Assembly: GCA_001801995.1 (NCBI GenBank)
Contig: MGZB01000026.1
Location: 1-38,057 of the forward strand
Source: Gammaproteobacteria bacterium RIFOXYD12_FULL_61_37
Lineage (GTDB): Bacteria > Pseudomonadota > Gammaproteobacteria > Chromatiales > Chromatiaceae
Length of the DNA: 38,057 bases
Reading direction: 5' to 3'
Positions 9,493 through 16,919 of this stretch are shown here, piece after piece. The notes under the pieces are model-generated. The model was not told where the DNA came from. It saw nothing but the letters and a program-made list of their open reading frames with translations, and did not search any database. Both the position numbers and the translations under genes were made by a program. Each line of letters opens with the position of its first letter. The first letter of the stretch is position 1.

Positions 9493-10125
9493 TCAGGAAC
9501 CGGTGCGGGTGCGGATGACCTTGTCGATCAGGCCGAACTTGACCGCATCCTCTGAACCCATGAAGTTGTCGCGTTCCGTGTCCCGCTCGATCACCGACAT
9601 CTCCTGCCCGGTGTGGTGGGCCAGAATCGCGTTCAGCTTGTCGCGCAGCAACAGAATCTCCCTGGCGTGGATCTCGATGTCGGTGGCCTGGCCCTGAAAT
9701 CCGCCCAGGGGCTGATGGATCATCATGCGCGAATTCGGCAGGGCGCAACGCTTGCCGGCGGTTCCGCCGGACAACAGCAAGGCACCCATGCTGGCCGCTT
9801 GGCCGATGCACATGGTGCTGACATCGGGTTTGACGAATTGCATGGTGTCGTAGATCGCCATGCCCGCCGTGACGGAACCGCCCGGCGAGTTGATATAGAG
9901 ATGGATGTCCTTGTCCGGGTTCTCCGACTCCAGAAACAGCAACTGGGCCACGACCAGATTGGCCATGTGGTCCTCGACCGGCCCCACTAGGAAGATCACC
10001 CGCTCCTTGAGGAGTCGGGAATAGATGTCATAGGCCCTCTCACCACGGGAGGTCTGTTCCACCACCATGGGGACCAGCCCCAGGCCCTGGGTATCCAGGG
10101 CGCTTTTCGCGAAACGGTCGTACAT
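9493..10125 (-). CDS. clpP: ClpP, proteolytic subunit of the Clp protease
   Basis: A 210-residue serine protease that forms the double-heptamer degradation chamber used by ClpX/ClpA. The catalytic triad is visible: Ser112 in G-Q-A-A-S-M-G-A, His137 in M-M-I-H-Q-P, and Asp186 in the R-D-T-E-R-D-N-F segment. A short N-terminal propeptide (~residues 1-14) is expected to be removed. AGGA lies eight bases upstream of the ATG. The gene starts 16 nt after the tig stop, so tig and clpP are probably co-transcribed. Confidence 0.97.
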   Translation of the reverse strand: MYDRFAKSALDTQGLGLVPMVVEQTSRGERAYDIYSRLLKERVIFLVGPVEDHMANLVVAQLLFLESENPDKDIHLYINSPGGSVTAGMAIYDTMQFVKPDVSTMCIGQAASMGALLLSGGTAGKRCALPNSRMMIHQPLGGFQGQATDIEIHAREILLLRDKLNAILAHHTGQEMSVIERDTERDNFMGSEDAVKFGLIDKVIRTRTGS

Positions 10126-10141
10126 AATCTGTTCCTGGATC

Positions 10142-11431
10142 TTAGGCGGGGTTCATAAACCCATGAAAATCAGAGTACTCTTCCTCGACCTTTACCTGAC
10201 CCAGCAGCCAATCCACCATCTGGTCCTCAAGCACCATGCTTTCCACGGAGGAACGGCCCTGGGCGTTATTGCTGTAATGCGCGATGAACTCCTCGGGCTT
10301 TTCGTAGCTCTGAGCAAACTCTTCGATGGTGGCATTAACCCGCTCCTGGTCCACCTTGATGCCGTTGCGATTGATGATCTCCGTCACCAGCAGGCTAAGG
10401 GCGACGCGGCGGCGGGCCTGATCGCGGAACAGCTCGACAGGAAGCTCGAAGGAGCTGGCGTGGCCGCGGCGCACCATGTTTTGCTTGGCCTGATCCTTCA
10501 AGGACTGCGCCTCTTGATCGACCATGGACTGCGGCACGTCGAACTTGTTCGCCTCGTACAGGGCATCCATCACCCGCTCCTTGAGGGTCGTCTTCAGCTT
10601 ATGGCGAAGCTCCTGCTCCATATTCTTGCGCACATCGGCCTGGAAGGACTCCAGGTCCGCCCCATCCACGCCGAAGAGCTTGACGAAATCGGCGTCGATC
10701 TCGGGCAGCACCTGGTGCCGCACCTCTTTCAACTCCACCTCGAAGGTCGCTTCCTTGCCGGCCAGGTCTTTGACCCGGTAGTCCTCGGGGAACTTCAGCT
10801 CCAGGGAACGCTTTTCGCCGGCGGCGACACCCACCAAGCCTTCCTCAAAGCCGTCGATCAGGCTGTTGGAACCCAGGACCACGGGGACATTGTCGGCGGA
10901 ACCGCCTTCGAAGGCCTCACCGCCGATAAAACCCTTGAAGCTGATCAGGGCCTGATCGCCGAGGGCGGCGGCGCGCTCCACCATACTCCAAGAGGCGTGC
11001 TGCTTGCGCAGGGTATCCACCATGGCGTTCACGTCGGCATCGGTCACCTCGACGCCGGGGCGCTTGATGGTAACGCCGCCCATGTCGGCGGGCTCGACCT
11101 CGGGAATCACTTCGAACACGGCGGTATAACGGGCGGCGGCCAAATCCAGGCTATCGATGCGGGGTTGCCCGGCGGGCTTCAGGTTTTCCTTGGCGGCCGC
11201 TTCATAGAAGCTCGGCTGGATCAGGTCGCCGATCACATCCTGGCGCACCGGCTGGCCGTAACGCTGGCGAACGACCCGCAAGGGGGCCTTGCCGGGACGA
11301 AAACCGTCGACGCGAACGGTGCGCGTCATGTTCTGCAAACGCTTGTCGACTTCCTGCTGCACCTTATCGGCAGCCAATTCCACGGTCATGCGACGTTCCA
11401 GGCCCTCGCCCGTCTCAATCGAAACTTGCAT
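10142..11431 (-). CDS. tig: Trigger factor, ribosome-associated chaperone/PPIase
   Basis: A 429-residue chaperone that binds nascent chains at the ribosome exit tunnel. The start is the ATG at 11431, preceded by GGAGAGG; a longer in-frame reading back to 11539 enters the tRNA-Leu remnant and lacks a proper start. The ribosome-binding signature G-F-R-P-G-K-A-P is at 43-50, the FKBP-type domain at ~156-240, and the C-terminal helical arms follow. It is the first gene of the tig-clpP-clpX-lon set and the last intact core gene before the island. A small palindrome (11444-11459) lies in its leader. Any promoter further upstream would have been displaced by the island. Confidence 0.95.
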   Translation of the reverse strand: MQVSIETGEGLERRMTVELAADKVQQEVDKRLQNMTRTVRVDGFRPGKAPLRVVRQRYGQPVRQDVIGDLIQPSFYEAAAKENLKPAGQPRIDSLDLAAARYTAVFEVIPEVEPADMGGVTIKRPGVEVTDADVNAMVDTLRKQHASWSMVERAAALGDQALISFKGFIGGEAFEGGSADNVPVVLGSNSLIDGFEEGLVGVAAGEKRSLELKFPEDYRVKDLAGKEATFEVELKEVRHQVLPEIDADFVKLFGVDGADLESFQADVRKNMEQELRHKLKTTLKERVMDALYEANKFDVPQSMVDQEAQSLKDQAKQNMVRRGHASSFELPVELFRDQARRRVALSLLVTEIINRNGIKVDQERVNATIEEFAQSYEKPEEFIAHYSNNAQGRSSVESMVLEDQMVDWLLGQVKVEEEYSDFHGFMNPA

Positions 11432-11492
11432 CGATTCCTCTCCGACAGCCGATGCTGTCTGTTGTGGGTTGCCCAAGGTCATTTCAAAAAAC

Positions 11493-11519
11493 TGGTGCGA
11501 AAGGAGAGACTCGAACTCT
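11493..11519 (-). pseudogene. 3' remnant of tRNA-Leu (attL of the island)
   Basis: The minus strand reads a T-arm (AGAGTTCGAGTCTC) followed by the acceptor 3' strand TCCTTTCGCACCA, including CCA. This matches the 3' end of a class II tRNA-Leu gene. No 5' half, D-arm or anticodon arm follows upstream. A tRNA-Leu just upstream of tig is a familiar proteobacterial arrangement, so the island most likely integrated into this gene and left only its 3' end here. Confidence 0.75.
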
Positions 11520-11534
11520 AGGATTGCGTTACAC

Positions 11535-11614
11535 GGCAATACGTGGCAATGCTAAACTGTTGATTTCGCCATACTTCACCTTGCCACGTATTGCCTTGCA
11601 TTGCCACGTATTGC
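11535..11614. repeat. Three 15-bp repeats near attL, probable integrase/excisionase arm sites
   Basis: The 15-mer GGCAATACGTGGCAA occurs forward at 11535-11549 and in reverse complement at 11581-11595 and (14 of 15 bases) at 11600-11614. The first and third copies match over about 17 bases. Clustered short repeats within ~120 bp of a tRNA-end att core are typical of arm-type sites for tyrosine integrases or excisionase sites. Confidence 0.6.
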
Positions 11615-11680
11615 GGCGAGTGGGGCAAAAAATGGGGCAAGCAGGGCATGATACTGACTAGCAAAAGATGTCTCAACAAT

Positions 11681-11708
11681 AAAAAAAAGCGGCATCGCGC
11701 CGCCTTTT
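11681..11708 (-). terminator. Terminator at the end of the island operon (ancestral nfeD terminator)
   Basis: Stem GCGGC/GCCGC (11689-11693 and 11699-11703) with a 5-nt loop is followed on the minus strand by eight T. It lies ~35 nt past the stop codon of the nfeD tail copy 1. It is flanked by CTTTT on the other side, so it could work in both directions. Confidence 0.65.
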
Positions 11709-11742
11709 GTCTACTGTACAGGCAGGGAGCCGGCCCTTGCGC

Positions 11743-11867
11743 CTATTCCCCCGCAACCAACGGCTGAAATCGCTCAACTACCAACACTGCCCCGTCTACC
11801 CTGTACACCTTGACCCGCGTACCCGCTTCACAATCCTCGCCCGTCACCTTCCAGTTCGTATCGTCCA
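11743..11867 (-). pseudogene. nfeD 3' tail, copy 1 (with its own stop codon)
   Basis: The minus strand encodes the last ~40 codons of an NfeD protein, starting at D-D-T-N-W-K-V-T-G-E-D and ending E-R-F-Q-P-L-V-A-G-E-stop. The intact nfeD at 14792-15268 ends with the corresponding D-D-T-T-W-K and E-R-F-Q-A-L-A-T-E. A 44-bp core (11811-11854) is identical to the intact gene and to copy 2, while both flanks have diverged. Homology stops abruptly at the D-D-T codons. Because it keeps a stop codon and a terminator behind it, this is probably the original 3' end of the operon, displaced from its gene by insertions. Confidence 0.8.
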
Positions 11868-11982
11868 AACAGCGGTGGATGCCACTGACGGACGGAAAAC
11901 GCCGCTATTCCGCTTTATTTCGCGCCACATAGAAGGGCCTTTGCCGTAGGCTGATTCTCGCAAAACATCCACGAGAGTCGCT

Positions 11983-12558
11983 ATGTTCGAATTTCTGAAA
12001 TCCGCCGTTGAAGACAATCCTCACGCTGGTACTGGTGTCTTGGCCAGGGAGGGAATTGTCTACGCCGAGTCCGGCCCCAACTCTTACCAAGAAGCGCCAG
12101 AGCTGCTTCTCCTGGTAACCAATGTCGCGGGATATATTTACGGACACGTCCACCAGAGAAAAGCCGCGCCGGAATACGGTCGAGAAAGCGTATGGGTGGC
12201 TGTCTTGGTGGAGTCTTCAGTCCTGGTTGACGGGCGCACGCCTGGCGAGGCACTTCTGTGTGCCGGAGATGCTTGGTACCGGCATTGCAGCTACCATCCC
12301 ATGTACGCGCAAAGCGAGGATGACGTGCTTGCCGTGAGGGACAGTTTCGAGGACGCCTGCAAGGTCATGGCTGAGATGGTGCGTCACTACGATCCATTGA
12401 GGCGCCATGGCGGTGAAAGGGAGGTGGATGGGGTATGGGTTATCCACGAGCCAGAGGGGCGAATGGATCTCCGCATCATGGACTTGTACGGGCTTAGTTG
12501 CGCACTGAACGAAGAAGAGATTGCCGCTGGCAGTGACGATGGACGCCCGGTAGCATAA
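11983..12558 (+). CDS. Uncharacterised protein, module A first gene (paralogue of 14250-14786)
   Basis: A 191-residue soluble-looking protein with no signal peptide or membrane segment. It is clearly related to the 178-residue product at 14250-14786. Shared features are an L-K-x-A-(V/L) opening, G-x-N-S near 30, an E-L-L-x-L-(V/I) strand, W-V-A-x-L-V near 65-70, E-D/G-D followed by F-E-x-x-C-K, and D-P-x-x-R near the C-terminus. I do not recognise the family. It starts with ATG behind GAGAG and is followed 14 nt later by its partner gene, so the two form a small operon reading against the rest of the island. About 115 nt of non-nfeD sequence precede it and may hold its promoter. Confidence 0.75.
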   Translation: MFEFLKSAVEDNPHAGTGVLAREGIVYAESGPNSYQEAPELLLLVTNVAGYIYGHVHQRKAAPEYGRESVWVAVLVESSVLVDGRTPGEALLCAGDAWYRHCSYHPMYAQSEDDVLAVRDSFEDACKVMAEMVRHYDPLRRHGGEREVDGVWVIHEPEGRMDLRIMDLYGLSCALNEEEIAAGSDDGRPVA

Positions 12559-12572
12559 GGGGCGGTTTTACC

Positions 12573-13361
12573 TTGCCAAGGACACGCAGCGTGACGCGCC
12601 AGGCTTTACTGCCGAGTCGGCTATCCGGGGAAAGGCGGATAGTCTCTCCAGAGGAATTCATCGCCATCGCGGGACCGGGCTGGCGCGAGAAGGCGCTTCT
12701 CCCTCTCTGCCCTGGTTGTGGCGCGGAACTAATCCCCTGCGGCGTCCACTCCACGCTTGTCGTTTCGAATTTTCGCCATCCCGAGTACGCTACCTGCTCG
12801 CTATCGTCGACGCCCGATCCGCGTTATGCCCACCTGCGTCCATCTGATTGGGATTTTACCGAGGCCAGGCACCTCAAGGCGCGGTTCTGCGAGCCGGACA
12901 ATCTGCGGCAGGGATACGCCGTATGCCACAGACTGTGCTTCAAGCGTCTTTCGACCTCAGAGTTCGTCGCGCTTTGCCGCGAGGCCGATCGGCGCAATGT
13001 GTGGGCCTACCGCCACATGCCTCTGGAAGTAATCCCATATATCCTTGTGACCTTGTGCGATTTTCTGACGGAAGCACCAGAACAACAAAGAGCCGGGTCA
13101 GCCAGAAGGTTTTCATACCGCTTCGTCCTCCAAAAAACCAAGTCGGCGGGCGACGACATCGACGCCCTGTGGCTACGTCCAGAAGATTGTCGGCTACAAG
13201 CGGTTTTCGTGGACTCAGGAAAGCCGGTGCGAGGACGAACCGTGGCGATTTACGACGCAGAAATTGAAAAGGCGAGATCAGGATCGGAGGCGTGGACCGG
13301 CGGCACTGTCTTCAGGAAAATCCTGGAATGCTGCGCAGGAACCGCTCCACCACCAGTATGA
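12573..13361 (+). CDS. Uncharacterised Cys-rich protein, module A second gene (CoiA-like zinc motif?)
   Basis: A 262-residue protein related to the 255-residue product at 13469-14236, at a level I estimate by eye as ~40% identity. The N-terminal part has C-P-G-C, then F-R-H ~20 residues later, then a further Cys. That spacing recalls the zinc-binding N-terminus of CoiA-like competence proteins, but the match is loose. The best conserved block (near 107-150) reads F-C-E-x-x-N-L-x-Q-G-Y-A-V-C-H, then C, R-L, E-F-V-A, C-R-E-A-D-R-R and W-A-Y. The C-terminal residues G-T-A-P-P-P-V and the stop codon lie in sequence antisense to nfeD tail copy 2, so the natural end seems to have been cut and replaced. 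Confidence 0.75.
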   Translation: MPRTRSVTRQALLPSRLSGERRIVSPEEFIAIAGPGWREKALLPLCPGCGAELIPCGVHSTLVVSNFRHPEYATCSLSSTPDPRYAHLRPSDWDFTEARHLKARFCEPDNLRQGYAVCHRLCFKRLSTSEFVALCREADRRNVWAYRHMPLEVIPYILVTLCDFLTEAPEQQRAGSARRFSYRFVLQKTKSAGDDIDALWLRPEDCRLQAVFVDSGKPVRGRTVAIYDAEIEKARSGSEAWTGGTVFRKILECCAGTAPPPV

Positions 13362-13440
13362 CGCCATTGACCCGACACACCCTGACCCGCGTACCCGCTT
13401 CACAATCCTCGCCCGTCACCTTCCAGGTAGTGTCATCCAC
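13340..13440 (-). pseudogene. nfeD 3' tail, copy 2 (internal fragment)
   Basis: The minus strand encodes the NfeD C-terminal segment from V-D-D-T-T-W-K to V-V-E-R-F, then runs into the antisense of the module A gene. A 64-bp stretch (13377-13440) is identical to 14851-14914 of the intact nfeD; the more distal part has diverged. It starts at the same codon boundary as copy 1 (D-D-T), and this coincidence is not expected of random decay. Confidence 0.8.
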
Positions 13441-13468
13441 AAGGCAGGGAAATAACCGTTCATGCGAC

Positions 13469-14236
13469 CTAGACCTGGGTCTTGGCCCGTTTCGCCGCGC
13501 CTTTCAGGCAGCATTCCCGAATACGCTCAGCCAGACCGTTATTTATCCAGCCTGTGCATGAGCGCGCACTCTCAATGGACGGCTCCCCGATGACGACGGG
13601 CGGATATGCCCGATAGACTTCCCCGCTCGGAAAAACCGACAGAATGCGGCAATCTCGCGGTCGCTCCCATAGGGCGTCCACAGAGGTTCCCTTGGGACGA
13701 CCCAAGACAAGCCGGAGAGGATGTTTTCTTGCGTGGCGCGCCCGATCCGCCAGCTCGGCGTCCAGTTCCTTCAAAGTCACCAGAACATAAGGGACGTGTA
13801 TCAGCGGAAGTCCCTTGTACGCCCAGATGTGGCGCCTGTCCGCTTCGCGACAGAACGCGACAAACTCATCGGAGGTCAATCGTCCATGACAGAGCTTGTG
13901 GCAAACAGCGTATCCCTGTTTCAGATTTTCGCGTTCACAAAATTCGGTGCGGAGTCGATTCCCGGCATGGCTGTCCCAGTCCTGTGGCATTTCTTCTGAT
14001 TGAGACGAGGATTTTTTCTGAAACAGGGGGCACTCTTCGCCGTCCTGAAGGTGGCGAAAATAGGGCGTGATGCCGGGGTTAGTATCATGGGCCAAACAGG
14101 GGTATGCCGGTTCCCCGCATGCCTTGCAGCTCGCGTAAATCCCCGCGTCCTTCCAGTTCGCGCCAGCGTACCGGACAAATTCGCCTGGCGTAACCAGGCG
14201 TCCCCGGTAGAACGCCTCCCCCATTTTTGCCGACAT
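13469..14236 (-). CDS. Uncharacterised Cys-rich protein, module B second gene (CoiA-like zinc motif?)
   Basis: A 255-residue paralogue of the product at 12573-13361. It has C-K-A-C near residue 37-40, Y-F-R-H near 58-61, C-P-L, then the shared block F-C-E-x-E-N-L-K-Q-G-Y-A-V-C-H, R-L-T-S-D-E-F-V-A-F-C-R-E-A-D-R-R and W-A-Y. The C-terminal third contains V-D-A-L-W-x-R-P-x-D-C-R, also shared. It is predicted soluble, with a possible zinc-binding N-terminus. It follows its partner by 13 nt and reads in the same direction as nfeD, so it probably belongs to the tail of the SPFH-nfeD operon. Function unknown. Confidence 0.78.
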   Translation of the reverse strand: MSAKMGEAFYRGRLVTPGEFVRYAGANWKDAGIYASCKACGEPAYPCLAHDTNPGITPYFRHLQDGEECPLFQKKSSSQSEEMPQDWDSHAGNRLRTEFCERENLKQGYAVCHKLCHGRLTSDEFVAFCREADRRHIWAYKGLPLIHVPYVLVTLKELDAELADRARHARKHPLRLVLGRPKGTSVDALWERPRDCRILSVFPSGEVYRAYPPVVIGEPSIESARSCTGWINNGLAERIRECCLKGAAKRAKTQV

Positions 14237-14249
14237 ACACCATCACCGA

Positions 14250-14786
14250 TCAGATCAACTCAGGAGGGATATACTCACCGCTGGGCCAGCGATCCGTAAA
14301 GCAGTAGATGTTACATTGACCGGGAGGGCGTGTGCCGCCAGGGCCGAAATCCCGCAGATCCGGGTCGAAGCATCGAATGATTTTCTCCAGTGCTTTGCAG
14401 CCCTCCTCGAAAGTTGCGCAGAAAGCCAGAATATCGCCGGGCTCCTGGGTAAAGCACGGTTCGTAATCATTGCGCTCGAAAAGGTGATACCGGACAGATT
14501 GCAGTGCCGCTTCCGCCGTTGCCCCATCCATCTCTGTCCTCGAATTGACGAGAGTGGCGACCCAGGGCTTGTCCGCGCCGGATTCTTTCAGTTGGTCGGG
14601 GCTGGCACGGTACAGATACCCATACCACAGTCCGTCCGTGCTGGCGATCAGGGCCAGCAGCTCCTGATCGCCTCCATGGGAATTTACCCCCTGTCGGCAA
14701 TAGGCTATCCGCTCGCGAATCATGATGCCCAAAATGGCGAGGGGGCTGGCGTCCAAAGCGGCTTTCAAGCTTTCCACAGCGATCAC
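14250..14786 (-). CDS. Uncharacterised protein, module B first gene (paralogue of 11983-12558)
   Basis: A 178-residue soluble-looking protein paralogous to the 191-residue product of module A, sharing the L-K-A-A-L opening, G-x-N-S, E-L-L-A-L-I, W-V-A-T-L-V-N-S, F-E-E-G-C-K-A-L and F-D-P-D-L-R. The GTG at 14786 begins six bases after the nfeD stop codon; a second in-frame GTG at 14777 aligns better with the paralogue's start. The short gap to nfeD suggests translational coupling. The family is not recognised. Its C-terminal ~40 residues differ completely from the module A copy. Confidence 0.75.
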   Translation of the reverse strand: MIAVESLKAALDASPLAILGIMIRERIAYCRQGVNSHGGDQELLALIASTDGLWYGYLYRASPDQLKESGADKPWVATLVNSRTEMDGATAEAALQSVRYHLFERNDYEPCFTQEPGDILAFCATFEEGCKALEKIIRCFDPDLRDFGPGGTRPPGQCNIYCFTDRWPSGEYIPPELI

Positions 14787-14791
14787 CCGCG

Positions 14792-15268
14792 CTACTCAGT
14801 GGCCAGAGCCTGAAACCGCTCAACCACCAGTACAGCGCCATCAACCCTGTACACCCTGACCCGCGTACCCGCTTCACAATCCTCGCCCGTCACCTTCCAG
14901 GTAGTGTCATCCACTTTGATCTTGCCAAAGCCGTTCTCGATGGGCGCATCCAGGTCGAAGGTCCGCCCCACATACTGCTCGCCCCGGCGGTTCAGCTTGG
15001 GCTGGTCGGTTTGTATCGGGAAGCGATCCAGGTAGCGGTGCGCCAGTACAATGGCCGCTACGCTGAACAGGGCGAAGGATAGGAGCTGGTATTCCCATAC
15101 CATTCCCGGCATAACCAGCAAGACCAGCCCGACGGTTCCTGCCGCGACCCCCAGCCACAGCAGAAAGATACCGGGCGCGGCAATCTCCAACACCACGAAG
15201 ACCACGCACAGTATCAGCCAGTTCCAGGCGGTGGGCTGAACGAAGTCGTTTATGCTGGGGACATCCAT
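14792..15268 (-). CDS. nfeD: NfeD-family membrane protein (short, partner of SPFH protein)
   Basis: A 158-residue NfeD-like protein. Two or three hydrophobic segments (roughly residues 13-35 and 38-80) are followed by an OB-fold domain containing G-x-A and V-(K/D)-D-T-T-W-K-V-T-G-E-D. Short NfeD proteins of this type partner with an SPFH/stomatin protein in membrane microdomains. The ATG at 15268 overlaps the SPFH stop by one base (TGATG); a GTG three bases earlier is possible. The coding sequence for its C-terminal ~40 residues is duplicated twice further left (11743-11867 and 13340-13440). Confidence 0.88.
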   Translation of the reverse strand: MDVPSINDFVQPTAWNWLILCVVFVVLEIAAPGIFLLWLGVAAGTVGLVLLVMPGMVWEYQLLSFALFSVAAIVLAHRYLDRFPIQTDQPKLNRRGEQYVGRTFDLDAPIENGFGKIKVDDTTWKVTGEDCEAGTRVRVYRVDGAVLVVERFQALATE

Positions 15269-16191
15269 CACGCACCGCCTTTTCCGGCATTGCCGAAGGT
15301 CGCCTTGGCGATTTCACCGATGCCGGCGATGCTGCCGATGAGGCTGCTGGACTCCAGCGGCATCATGATCAGCTTCGCGTTATTGGAGGTGGCGATTTCT
15401 TTCAAGGCCTCGGTGTATTTCAGCGCGACGAAATAGTTGATGGCGCCGATGTTCCCTTCCGAGATAGCCTGCGAGACCATCCGGGTAGCATTGGCCTCCG
15501 CCTCGGACAGCCGCTCCCTGGCTTCCGCCTGCCTGAATGCTGCCTCCTTTTCCCCTTCCGCTCTCAGGATGGCGCCCTGCTTCAAGCCTTCGGCCTTGAG
15601 GATCTGGGACTGGCGTTCGCCTTCCGCCTCCAGGATTGAGGCGCGCTTGTCGCGTTCCGCCTTCATCTGCCGACCCATGGACTCGATCAGATCGCGGGGA
15701 GGGGTGATGTCCTTGATCTCGATACGAGTGGCCTTGATGCCCCAGGGGGTAGTGGCCTCGTCTACCACGGTTAGCAGCTTGGCGTTGATGATGTCACGCT
15801 CGGCAAGCACCTGGTCCAGGTCCATGGAGCCCATGACGGTACGGATATTGGTCATGACGAGCTGGAGGACGGCGTACTCCAGGTTGCTGACCTCGTAGGC
15901 CGACTTGGCCGCGTCGAGGATCTGGAAAAAGACAACGCCGTCCACCCTGACCATGGCGTTATCGCGGGTGATGACCTCTTGGGAGGGGACATCAAGCACC
16001 TGCTCCATCATGTTGACCTTGCGTCCAATGGCATCAAAGAGCGGCATGATCAGGTTAAGTCCGGGGCTTAGGGTATGTGTGTAGCGGCCAAACCGCTCAA
16101 CAGTGAACTCACTGCCCTGCGGGACGCGCTTGACGCCCATGACGACGATGGTTGCGGCCAGAACGACCAGTGCGAGCATGAAATATTCCAT
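15268..16191 (-). CDS. SPFH/band-7 membrane protein (QmcA/paraslipin type)
   Basis: A 307-residue stomatin-like protein. It has an N-terminal membrane anchor (~1-20), an SPFH domain starting at the V-P-Q-G-x-x-x-x-V-E-R-F-G-R-Y motif, and a long charged coiled coil (~180-235) with repeated I-L-x-A-E-G-E-x-Q units. Such proteins form large rings in the inner membrane with an NfeD partner, affecting membrane organisation and proteolysis. The ATG at 16191 is placed eight bases after an AGGAG; an ATG at 16197 overlapping the upstream stop codon is also possible. It is translationally coupled to nfeD. Confidence 0.93.
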   Translation of the reverse strand: MEYFMLALVVLAATIVVMGVKRVPQGSEFTVERFGRYTHTLSPGLNLIMPLFDAIGRKVNMMEQVLDVPSQEVITRDNAMVRVDGVVFFQILDAAKSAYEVSNLEYAVLQLVMTNIRTVMGSMDLDQVLAERDIINAKLLTVVDEATTPWGIKATRIEIKDITPPRDLIESMGRQMKAERDKRASILEAEGERQSQILKAEGLKQGAILRAEGEKEAAFRQAEARERLSEAEANATRMVSQAISEGNIGAINYFVALKYTEALKEIATSNNAKLIMMPLESSSLIGSIAGIGEIAKATFGNAGKGGA

Positions 16192-16196
16192 GGTCA

Positions 16197-16844
16197 TTAC
16201 TCCTGCGGCTTGGGTGCGGATGGCGTGGATGCGGGCCTTGGCGGGGCAGAATCGATCTGCGGCGGTTTCGCTGTAGGCCTCAGTGGCTCCAGATCAGCAA
16301 TCGTCTGCATCATCTTTTCTTGCAGCAAATCCGGCGCGAAATTGCCCAGGGCGGTACCGTACTTTTCATTGACCGCCTGCGTTGCCTCCTGCATCAGCAA
16401 GGGCGCTTTCTCGGCGAATTTCTTGCCAGCATTGGAGCGGTAAAAGGCCAGCAGGGCATCAGCTTCAGCGGGCGTGAAGTGTTTCAGATACAGCGGAACG
16501 TACACGTCCTTCACCAGAGCATCCCAGGGCACGGTTTTATCCAAGTGCTCCCTGAAGCGATCGGCGATGTCCTGTCCATGCTTCTGAATAATCCGCTGGG
16601 CTTGTTCCTGGTGTTCGGGGGCCACGGGGTTCTGTTGCAGCGTTTGCGCCAACCCCTGCAGGAATCCACGCTGGAGGCTTTCCGCCAGGATGCCAATCAT
16701 TTTGTCGTAGGGCGCCTTGGCGCTGAGATTGATGATCTCGGTCACCTTTGCTTCGCCGCTATCGATTGCGAGAACCGGTAACGAGAAGGTGAACGCCAGG
16801 AGCAGCGCCGGGGCCGTCTTTTTTAGCAGGTGTTTCGTTGGCAT
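16197..16844 (-). CDS. DUF2059 periplasmic protein
   Basis: A 215-residue exported protein with a signal peptide (cleavage after V-L-A near residue 26). The DUF2059 core around residues 125-160 reads [15 protein letters not shown]-x-x-G-K-K. A Pro/Ala-rich C-terminal tail (~190-215) follows. DUF2059 has no firm function. AAGGA sits nine bases upstream of the ATG. It lies between the vWA gene and the SPFH gene in the same orientation, with a one-base overlap (TAATG) toward the SPFH gene. Confidence 0.85.
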   Translation of the reverse strand: MPTKHLLKKTAPALLLAFTFSLPVLAIDSGEAKVTEIINLSAKAPYDKMIGILAESLQRGFLQGLAQTLQQNPVAPEHQEQAQRIIQKHGQDIADRFREHLDKTVPWDALVKDVYVPLYLKHFTPAEADALLAFYRSNAGKKFAEKAPLLMQEATQAVNEKYGTALGNFAPDLLQEKMMQTIADLEPLRPTAKPPQIDSAPPRPASTPSAPKPQE

Positions 16845-16919
16845 GGGGGTATTCCTTGTGCGTGGGGGAAGTGGCGCGATGTCCTGGTGACGGTCCCGCG
16901 CCGTTGAGTGGCTGTTCGA

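Noticed and set aside
11707-11949. Small plus-strand ORF of 80 codons near the island end
   Set aside because: It is the antisense of nfeD tail copy 1 and has no independent support.
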